From the NCBI GenBank assembly GCA_946479125.1, contig CAMLET010000116.1, positions 1 through 8,355 of the forward strand: a stretch of DNA of 8,355 nucleotides. The letters run 5' to 3'. The DNA comes from an uncultured Flavobacteriales bacterium (GTDB lineage: Bacteria > Bacteroidota > Bacteroidia > Flavobacteriales > Crocinitomicaceae). The translations under genes were made by a program, and so were the position numbers. Shown here one piece after another: positions 1 through 7,033 of this stretch (positions are counted from its first letter, which is position 1; the number at the start of each line of letters is the position of its first letter). Under the pieces are notes generated by a model. That model did no database searches, was not told the origin of the DNA, and saw nothing but the letters and a program-made list of their open reading frames with translations.

Positions 1-3000
1 CGGAAGTAATTCTACTCCTTCTGGTGGCACAGTTTTGATCAGGTTTCCGGCCTGGTCGTAATAGTACAAGGTATGATGGAATTCCCGTTCGGTATAAGAA
101 CGCGAGAGTTGTTCCAATCCTGAGAAACAATGTGTCAGGTAGTTGGTTCTAAATTCTGTCAATAAAGAATCAAGGTAATTGTTGTAAGCATTCTGTGCAT
201 TCGTCAATGCATTGTTAATCGCAAACTCAATACATGGATCCAACGCTTCAACCACGGTTGTGCTGTCTAACGAAGCATTGAAAGGTTCGAGTTCCGTGCA
301 CTCACGAAGCGGTAAACAGCTCAATCCAACAATGGTGTCGGTATCCGATGAACTGAAGCGAACTACGAGGTTGAAATCGTAATAATTTCCTTCAGCAGTT
401 GGTTCTCCTGTTGGAATCAAGTCAATTACTTCAGTAACCATAGTAATCAGGTTACCTGTAACGAGGTTTTCAGGGAAAGCTAAAGATAGATCACAACCCG
501 AACCGATGTGAATGTCCGTTTGAGTGACTTTACCTAAACTTCGAGGGAAAGAACTTAAGGTAGAATACGTATTTGTGCACTCGGTTCTTGATGGATTACA
601 AATGGTTATCAATTTTCTTTTGTAAACAGAATCGACCGCGACCGAATCATAAAGAATAGTTGTTGTATCTCCTGTAATACTGCTCGATCCACCTGTAACG
701 AAGTTTCCTAAGGTATAGCCGTCATCATAAATCCAGGTATCCGAACTACTCGATGTGGTTGAAGTTAAACCAAATTCGAACTGACTTGCCAAATTTTCGG
801 TCATGTAACTGCTTTCGAAAAGATCATAAGTCGGATCCTGATTTACCAGAACGTCGCCTAGTAAGGCTTTCAATTCCTTCAAATTCACTACTGCTTGATC
901 TGTACAACCATAGCTTTCGTTTTCACAATCGCCTAGAGCAAGATCTTCGCACGAACCATTACAAACATTTGCATCCACAGTAATTTGAACTGTGTCATTT
1001 CCAAACGCAGTGTATCCGTGTAAGATCAGGGTGTTTTCATCTATTACTTCCACTTCAGGAAAGCTCACTACGTTAGTGTAACCCGTGTATCCCGAAGGTG
1101 TTACATTGGTTACCGCCAAACGAATGGTGTCAGAGGTTCCTGATCCATAAATCTCATATCTGTTGTTTGCAGTCTTATAACGCCAATAAACATTAGCTGG
1201 TGAAGTTGTAGGGTTCAACAAATTCAATACTTCAGGCGTAACTAATGAACTGTAAACCGGCAAACTTCCTGAACCGTAAATTGCTAGTGGCGTTGTTAAG
1301 CGAATGCTGTCATTCAAGGCTGCAACAAGGTAATTCATGGTGCTCCCTAAACTCGTCAGTTGACAAGGAGTAGTAAATGAACAACTTTCAATGTCAAGAC
1401 TTGTACTTCCACCCAAAACAAGTGTGTCGATTACCGTATCGTTGATATAATATGTAAAATCTGCACTGAAGGTATAACCCAAACCTCCTGTTCCGGTTGC
1501 CTGGTAGTTGAAAATGGAAAGAATATCGTCCCAGCTCATTGGTGTTCCTGGTTGTGTCAGACGGATATCTTCAATTACCGTTGCACCATTCTTGATTTCA
1601 ATGTCAAGATCAGCGCCACTTGTACTAGTATTCCATGTATAAGAAGGAGCCGTAATGGTTGGGAAAGTCACCAAATTCTGACTCATTAGGTAAGCGGTAT
1701 ATCCTGCACCTGCTTCCGCATTCAAAGCCAATGCAGTCCCATCCAGTCTATCGCTCGCGTTCAACGCGCCAATAATGGTTTGAATACTTACAAAAGCCGG
1801 ACATTGTCCTGTCAATTCGTATTGCACAGCAGCAGTTTCATTAAATGCATCATATGGATTAACTCCAGCAGTTTGTGTCGGTGGATTGAAACGTCGTGAC
1901 TTGTATTTATAGAGCGATGCCGTAATTGCATTACAAGGTTGATCAGGGTTCAAAAACTGGGATCCGCCAAAAATAGGATCAAAGAATTCATTTAGAAACG
2001 GATTGAAGTTCTGGTTTCCGATACAACTGTTATATCCCAGATAACTGTTATCAGTCAATGCTCTGTTTTGCGCTAAATTCGCGATGTATTGCTGCTTCAA
2101 ACTTCTGTAAACACCTTTGAAGTTTTGCCAATCAGAATTACGTGCAGCCGTATCAGCTGAGGATGTACCTCCAACACCAACGCCACTTGCATTAGCTCCA
2201 AATAATAAGCATCCTGTACCAAGTGGCGATGATCCAATGGTATTGCAACGTGTCATCATAGCGGCAACTTGTGCCAAATGATAACCCTGATAAGCTTCCA
2301 CATCCGTAGCGTAAGTCGTCCAGTCACCTGATGCGGCAAACGGATCGTACATGGTTAACGCGATATTATTAAAGTCATAAACGCGATCAAGTGGTGTAGA
2401 TATTGATGCATAATTTGATTTGATCAATCCTGCTGTAATGGCTTCTTGCCAGGTATCTGCATTTGCCATGAGGTCATCAAACCAGTCAGATGATTTTCCG
2501 TTTACGTCCAATTCACCCAATTCTTCATAAGTTTTCAGATAACTGTATTCCGGATGGTAACAAACCAATGAATAAGCCCATGAAGGTTTGAAGTTATTGA
2601 TGAAGTCTTCCACATTCGCCAGGTTTTCCGGAGTTGTGTAATACACTCCCGAATTCGGGTCCTGAGAATAATAAGCACTTGTTCCATTTACAATTGCGGG
2701 GTTAGAAGAAATAATAGTTGTTCCACTGAAGGTAACATCCATCAATTCCACCTGCGCTTCGGTCAGAAGATTTTCTTCGAAATATTTATTGTAAACCGTG
2801 ACTCCTTTAATGTACTTCGGTTTCTGCCAGAACTTTGTAGCTCCAGTTACTCCAAAATAACCAGGCAATTTGTTATCCTCATTGTAAACCGAAAGCGGGA
2901 AATTCTCAGGATGTACTTCACCATTCACCAAATATTCACCGTACTGTCCATGTGGACTCACATCTGCCAGAAGTAGGTTCAGGTAAGCTTTACTCAACGA

Positions 3001-5343
3001 TTGCGGCTGACAAGGAAGCAAACATTGTTGTTTCAAGTACAACCAATCGTTCATTGTTCCACCATTCTCTACAAAGACCAATGAATCTCCAAGAGCTTCA
3101 ACGCAAGCTTGACAGTCTGAGGGATCAGGGTTACAACCACTCACATCAACATTTTGCAGGTATTCAACTTGAAAATCCTCAAGAGTTTTAAAACATTCAT
3201 TCACATTGGTATCCTGGTATTGCTGCATGTAGAAATCCAAGGCTTTTTCATGAATGCTAAGCGTTTTTACCAACTGGTAACTTCCTACAGGAACATCTAC
3301 CAATGTCAAGGTCTGATGTCCATACTTCACTTCTGCTTCTTCACATAGTTGTTGAAACACCACTGAATCTTCAATCATTGTAAAATGTCCGATCATTAGA
3401 TTATCCACTTCTTCATATGGAGAAACCATGGATGCGCCACAGTCATTCACAAAGTCAATGGTAAGATCATAAACACAACCAAAACATATATTTTCAGCAA
3501 AACAAGGATCATTGTATGGAAGTATCGAAAGCCCGTAATCGATAGTGATATCCGTTTCTGAACTCACCAAAATACTGGATACAAAACTACGTGAAGTCAA
3601 TTCCGCATTCAAACTATTACCTTCTGTATCTGGCGTAATGTACTCTTCTGTAAGGTTTGCCGATGCTCCAGACTGCGATGCCAGAGCAGAAACATTTTCA
3701 GGAACATCACCTGCCAATGCCGTGGCAATAACACGTCCTTCCTGATCCAGATAACTTACACTTACTTGACCATTCGGGTCAATGACCATGTTCTTCTGAT
3801 AGTGGATATAATCTCCCACTTCGCTTCCAAACATACGGTCAAGCTCCAATTGAGATGGATGTCCATAGAAATATTTTGTAGCATGATCACCGTCCAATTG
3901 GAAAGTTGTTCCCACTCCACCTTGCTGCTTCACACGTCCGGTGTTATCGGCCATATATTCTACTTGAGAAAACGGATAACCACCAGCATCAGGAATGTAG
4001 CCTTTGATTCCTGTGGTAGCGGGATTTGAAGTGGAATAATATTGTGATGCACCCGATCCCGTGCCCATTTGTTCAGCATCTATGTCACAGCTGCTCTCGG
4101 TTGCATAACCAAAATCAGCGAAACTATAGCTGTCTCCGTCTGTATTCTGATTAAATTCCTCATAATATTTCAATGAACCTTTTCCATTTGAAACACAAGC
4201 ATTTGCCAATACCGGAACCGGTAATATCTGAATTGCTGGTCTACCCAAATTGTCATAGATGGTTTCACCAACAATAGCTTTGTTGTTTGTATTGGTAAGG
4301 GTCACCATTTGGCGATTCCGCAAACTTCCGTCAAAGAAGGAAACAACTTCTTTCTTCTTGCCTTGTTCTGCAAAAGTGGACGTATACTGCCAATTCATGG
4401 CTGTTTCCCATTCCACTAAGTTGTGGTAATAATCGTTCGCGTCATCCTGCACGTTCCCAATGTCGGATGTACTCCACTGGGTAAATACCCGTTTAGTTGG
4501 TTTGTCCCATAATCTTCCTACTGCACGCACCCGATAAATGATGTACCCATGCGGATAGATCAGTGGAATTTCATAGCTCAAAGAGTTAGTCACAATACGC
4601 GTAGAGTTGTGGCGGAAATCAAACAAAATATCTTCGTCATACTTAAAACCTGTAGAAGCGTAGTCGTTCACAAAAGCCCATTCCAGTTCGTATTCTTCGG
4701 CACCAGTTAGCGGAGACCATTCCACTTTCAGAACATCATTCTTAGTATCGCAATCTTTGTCCAACAAATGAAGGCCCGCATTGTAAGCGGTTATGGAAAC
4801 CATATTGTCCACTTCGTTACGGAAATCGTGCAGACGATCAACGAACAATTCCAAATCAAGGTAAACATTCGCAGGAAGTGTAGTTGGCGAACTGGATGAT
4901 CCACCAACTGGAGTGTAGGTAATATTTGAAACGTAAACACTGTATTTCAGCACTCCGTCAAGTTCATACAACTGTTTGTCGTTATATGAAATACCTATTC
5001 CAGGTTTATAACTTATACTTAATGTGGTGTTTATAGGTGTTCCTGAAGATCCGCCAACGGTAGTCCATGGGGTAATAGTAACGTCAACTGTCAAATCGAA
5101 TTCCGCTGTCAAACGCATGTAATGTTGGTCGATTCCTAAAGAAATAACCCCGCGTTTCACAATATCCACCTCGTCTGTAGTAACATCACTTCCTGCAGAA
5201 ATATTGTATGTCGATAGTTTAACTGTTGGTGCGGTCCCTCCAGCTGGAGTATATACATGAACCGGAGCTACAGGGAACAGTGTTGCTCCTGCATAAAACC
5301 AGCTACAACACACAAAACTTAAAATGGCTAGAAATTTTTTCAT
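1..5343 (-). CDS. Giant secreted YD/RHS-like protein, N-terminal 1781 residues (3' end beyond the window)
   Basis: One frame is open without a stop from the ATG at 5343 to base 1, so only the N-terminal part is present. Residues 1-20 form a signal peptide (MKKF, then a hydrophobic core ending near YAGA), so the product is exported. Visible parts in order: a beta-rich N-terminal region with three similar Gly-Gly loops (about 32, 94 and 144); a fibronectin-III-like stretch (about 198-280, with VEWSPL and YELEWAF); a family block NWQYTSTFAEQGKKKEVVSF with FFDGSLRNRQ and a YD-like IYDNLGRPA (317-370); the block ATKYFYG to SYLDQEGRVIATALAGD (488-546); Cys-rich segments (614-623, 737-747, 774-778, 1461-1480); and a canonical YD repeat YYYDQAGNLIK at 1760-1770, just before the edge. 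From memory these blocks match large Bacteroidota proteins annotated as RHS-repeat or DUF6443-type. Their biological role is not settled; cell-surface adhesion or toxin delivery are both possible. The RHS core and any toxin tip would lie outside the window. The start overlaps the stop of the upstream gene (ATGA). Coding call firm; family likely; function unknown. Confidence 0.9.
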   Translation of the reverse strand, partial: MKKFLAILSFVCCSWFYAGATLFPVAPVHVYTPAGGTAPTVKLSTYNISAGSDVTTDEVDIVKRGVISLGIDQHYMRLTAEFDLTVDVTITPWTTVGGSSGTPINTTLSISYKPGIGISYNDKQLYELDGVLKYSVYVSNITYTPVGGSSSSPTTLPANVYLDLELFVDRLHDFRNEVDNMVSITAYNAGLHLLDKDCDTKNDVLKVEWSPLTGAEEYELEWAFVNDYASTGFKYDEDILFDFRHNSTRIVTNSLSYEIPLIYPHGYIIYRVRAVGRLWDKPTKRVFTQWSTSDIGNVQDDANDYYHNLVEWETAMNWQYTSTFAEQGKKKEVVSFFDGSLRNRQMVTLTNTNNKAIVGETIYDNLGRPAIQILPVPVLANACVSNGKGSLKYYEEFNQNTDGDSYSFADFGYATESSCDIDAEQMGTGSGASQYYSTSNPATTGIKGYIPDAGGYPFSQVEYMADNTGRVKQQGGVGTTFQLDGDHATKYFYGHPSQLELDRMFGSEVGDYIHYQKNMVIDPNGQVSVSYLDQEGRVIATALAGDVPENVSALASQSGASANLTEEYITPDTEGNSLNAELTSRSFVSSILVSSETDITIDYGLSILPYNDPCFAENICFGCVYDLTIDFVNDCGASMVSPYEEVDNLMIGHFTMIEDSVVFQQLCEEAEVKYGHQTLTLVDVPVGSYQLVKTLSIHEKALDFYMQQYQDTNVNECFKTLEDFQVEYLQNVDVSGCNPDPSDCQACVEALGDSLVFVENGGTMNDWLYLKQQCLLPCQPQSLSKAYLNLLLADVSPHGQYGEYLVNGEVHPENFPLSVYNEDNKLPGYFGVTGATKFWQKPKYIKGVTVYNKYFEENLLTEAQVELMDVTFSGTTIISSNPAIVNGTSAYYSQDPNSGVYYTTPENLANVEDFINNFKPSWAYSLVCYHPEYSYLKTYEELGELDVNGKSSDWFDDLMANADTWQEAITAGLIKSNYASISTPLDRVYDFNNIALTMYDPFAASGDWTTYATDVEAYQGYHLAQVAAMMTRCNTIGSSPLGTGCLLFGANASGVGVGGTSSADTAARNSDWQNFKGVYRSLKQQYIANLAQNRALTDNSYLGYNSCIGNQNFNPFLNEFFDPIFGGSQFLNPDQPCNAITASLYKYKSRRFNPPTQTAGVNPYDAFNETAAVQYELTGQCPAFVSIQTIIGALNASDRLDGTALALNAEAGAGYTAYLMSQNLVTFPTITAPSYTWNTSTSGADLDIEIKNGATVIEDIRLTQPGTPMSWDDILSIFNYQATGTGGLGYTFSADFTYYINDTVIDTLVLGGSTSLDIESCSFTTPCQLTSLGSTMNYLVAALNDSIRLTTPLAIYGSGSLPVYSSLVTPEVLNLLNPTTSPANVYWRYKTANNRYEIYGSGTSDTIRLAVTNVTPSGYTGYTNVVSFPEVEVIDENTLILHGYTAFGNDTVQITVDANVCNGSCEDLALGDCENESYGCTDQAVVNLKELKALLGDVLVNQDPTYDLFESSYMTENLASQFEFGLTSTTSSSSDTWIYDDGYTLGNFVTGGSSSITGDTTTILYDSVAVDSVYKRKLITICNPSRTECTNTYSTLSSFPRSLGKVTQTDIHIGSGCDLSLAFPENLVTGNLITMVTEVIDLIPTGEPTAEGNYYDFNLVVRFSSSDTDTIVGLSCLPLRECTELEPFNASLDSTTVVEALDPCIEFAINNALTNAQNAYNNYLDSLLTEFRTNYLTHCFSGLEQLSRSYTEREFHHTLYYYDQAGNLIKTVPPEGVELLP

Positions 5344-6071
5344 CTCTTTACTCTTAGGTCTTTTAATACATAGCCAGCATTCGTGATGGATGCAAGCAAT
5401 TCTTCTTTTTCATTGATCCAATTGGATACTTGATATTTTGAGTCGATCGCCGCAGATTCTAATTTCTTGAAATCCTTATAATCGTAAACCGTCCTTGGAG
5501 TCTCAAGGACAACCTCTTCTGTTTCTTCACTGAAGTAATCACCGGGCCAATAAAGGATTTCCACCTTTGCAATTTGATTGGTTTTGTTGTTGAACTCGAT
5601 CTTTACTTTTCTAAAGGAGCTGTTCTGTATGGTTTGTTCAATCACAAAACCTGTGCGATCGGCAGAAATACTTTTTTTCACCTTCAGTCCAGCGCTATCC
5701 AAACTGGAAAGATCAGAAGTCTGAATGAGGCTTTTCATTTCAATAGGTTTCAACAAATACACAGTCTTGTTCAGCGTATCCACATTTAAACGAATGTCTT
5801 CGTTCTGCAACATTAAGCCTTCTTTGGATTCATAGACAAAACACAATTCCTTTGTCACCATCAACTTCGAAGCGGATTGCTCAAAAGGCTTCACATCGGC
5901 TTCATTCATGTAGTTTGAATTCTGAACGGTAATGCGGTAGTTACTTGCCGGCTGTTTTTTCAAAAAGGCATTGTACTCGCTGATAAAAGCGCTATAACTC
6001 ACATCAACAGTCTTCTGAGAAAACACCGCTATTGGCGCCAACAGAAGAATAAACATCAACATATTCTTCAT
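5340..6071 (-). CDS. Exported protein of unknown function, coupled to the giant YD protein
   Basis: A 243-residue protein with a clear N-terminal signal peptide (MKNMLMFILLLAPIAVFSQ, cleavage probably just before Q19). No Cys follows the hydrophobic core, so it is not a lipoprotein; it is probably periplasmic or secreted. The mature part is soluble, charged and predicted-beta in character, with a single Cys (in ELCFVYES). Segments such as YESKEGLMLQNEDIRLNVD, KTVYLLKP and VKIEFNNKTNQIAKVEILYW alternate like strands of an antiparallel sheet, reminiscent of LolA/LppX-type folds, but I see no diagnostic motif and offer that only as a guess. No catalytic motif is visible. It follows the preceding gene by 3 bp, and its TGA overlaps the ATG of the giant gene by 4 bp, so the two are probably made together. 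A role as a partner, chaperone or export helper of the giant protein is inference from position. An alternative start is Met4; the first Met fits the signal peptide best. Confidence 0.88.
   Translation of the reverse strand: MKNMLMFILLLAPIAVFSQKTVDVSYSAFISEYNAFLKKQPASNYRITVQNSNYMNEADVKPFEQSASKLMVTKELCFVYESKEGLMLQNEDIRLNVDTLNKTVYLLKPIEMKSLIQTSDLSSLDSAGLKVKKSISADRTGFVIEQTIQNSSFRKVKIEFNNKTNQIAKVEILYWPGDYFSEETEEVVLETPRTVYDYKDFKKLESAAIDSKYQVSNWINEKEELLASITNAGYVLKDLRVKR
5344..5355 (-). promoter_or_regulatory. Purine-rich ribosome binding region of the giant gene, inside the end of the upstream gene
   Basis: Read on the minus strand, the bases before the ATG at 5343 are AAGAGTAAAGAG. AAGAG at 5355-5351 sits 7 bases before the start and resembles a weak Shine-Dalgarno. 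It is built from the last codons (Arg-Val-Lys-Arg) of the 5340-6071 gene, whose TGA overlaps the ATG. This supports the chosen start and translational coupling. Many Bacteroidota genes initiate without a strong Shine-Dalgarno, so the motif itself is only suggestive. Confidence 0.45.
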
Positions 6072-6074
6072 GGC

Positions 6075-7031
6075 TTATCGTTTTGCATTGTTTTCACGTG
6101 ATTCCTGAATCGTCATGATTCCCCGTTCGGTTTCCTTCTTCACCCGAATGAGTTTTCCATCCTCATCATATTCATAGAACTTCGCATAATTGTTGTCGTC
6201 TAATTCTGCCATTAATCTAAAAGTGAGCGGATCGTAGACATACGTCACCATTGAACCATCTGTAGGGAAAACACGTATATCATCGAAAAAGCAATCACCT
6301 TCGCTTCCACAGCCAAAGGTCAGATCAAAATCTTCATTCACTAGTACGGTAACTGTATCCTGAATACGTTGCCAGCCGTCAATAATATCACCAGAAGGTC
6401 TTAACGTTCTTGTAAGTGTCCCCGATTTTACTTCAAGGTAAGGTCTGAGAAAAGTAGTGGTTGAATCCACTTCTTGCGCTTCTTTGTCTTTAGTCCATCC
6501 CGAAACCACGTAAACTCCAGCCTTTGGACGGAAACCTGGAATACAACCTGTACAACCTGTGGAAATCCAATTATTGGAAGCCTTTAAGATGAAACCCAAT
6601 GATCCCGATGTCAATGTTAAACCAAGGGCTGTTGTGCAACCTGCAAAATGGATCTTTACGATATATATTCCTTGTACACTGAGTGCATGCGAAACAACAT
6701 GACTTGTACCATTTGATGATGTAGGAACAAGAGGAGAAGTCAGCGAACCACATCCATCTGTCAAACTCGCATATGGACCATAAACGGTATAATTCGAAGA
6801 ACTAGTAGACGAGAACTCAAGCACATTTAAAGAAGCGTTATTCACTTTTGACTTGTAGTAATAATAGACATCAAAACCTCCAGAACAATCAGGTTGAGTA
6901 ATGGGGGTCAAAATCGTATCACCAATGTCATTCGGACACAAGAACTTTGCAGTTGCACATGAAGAATTATAGAACTGACTTTGTGCATCTCCGATAAACG
7001 GAATAAAAAATAAGAAAAATAGATACCTCAT
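6075..7031 (-). CDS. Secreted protein with CUB-like N-terminus, half jelly-roll module and C-terminal YD repeats
   Basis: I start it at the ATG at 7031, giving 318 residues. The frame stays open upstream to an ATG at 7118, but that longer start would overlap the preceding gene by 85 bases and bury the signal peptide MRYLFFLFFIPFIGDAQS (1-18). The mature protein begins with a Cys-containing beta-rich region (about 20-150; C25, C32; YTVYGPYASLTDGCG) of the CUB-like or PPC-like kind common in flavobacterial secreted proteins. Next, GFRPKAGVYVVSGWTKD (166-182), IIDGWQR (216-222) and FFDDIRVFP (248-256) are landmarks of a jelly-roll-like module. YVYDPLTFRLMAELDDNNYA and YEYDEDGKLIRVKKETERG follow, about two YD repeats, with a basic end (NAKR). 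From memory the 166-318 part is the usual C-terminal end of giant Bacteroidota YD proteins, so finding it in its own small exported protein is odd. No type IX sorting domain or lipobox is visible. It lies 2 bp after the upstream stop. Probable structural or surface protein; no enzyme motif. Confidence 0.87.
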   Translation of the reverse strand: MRYLFFLFFIPFIGDAQSQFYNSSCATAKFLCPNDIGDTILTPITQPDCSGGFDVYYYYKSKVNNASLNVLEFSSTSSSNYTVYGPYASLTDGCGSLTSPLVPTSSNGTSHVVSHALSVQGIYIVKIHFAGCTTALGLTLTSGSLGFILKASNNWISTGCTGCIPGFRPKAGVYVVSGWTKDKEAQEVDSTTTFLRPYLEVKSGTLTRTLRPSGDIIDGWQRIQDTVTVLVNEDFDLTFGCGSEGDCFFDDIRVFPTDGSMVTYVYDPLTFRLMAELDDNNYAKFYEYDEDGKLIRVKKETERGIMTIQESRENNAKR

Positions 7032-7033
7032 GA

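Noticed and set aside
753..4029. Several plus-strand open frames of 64 to 87 codons (for example 753-983, 2952-3191, 3154-3348, 3545-3745, 3766-4029)
   Set aside because: They lie antisense inside the continuous minus-strand frame of the giant gene, have no signal or domain, and their composition is what the reverse of that gene would give by chance.
5574..5789. Plus-strand open frame of 71 codons
   Set aside because: Antisense shadow inside the exported-protein gene at 5340-6071, which has a good signal peptide and tight operon spacing.
6571..6753. Minus-strand open frame of 60 codons in another phase
   Set aside because: Fully inside the 6075-7031 gene; Cys- and Trp-rich out-of-frame translation with no independent start context.
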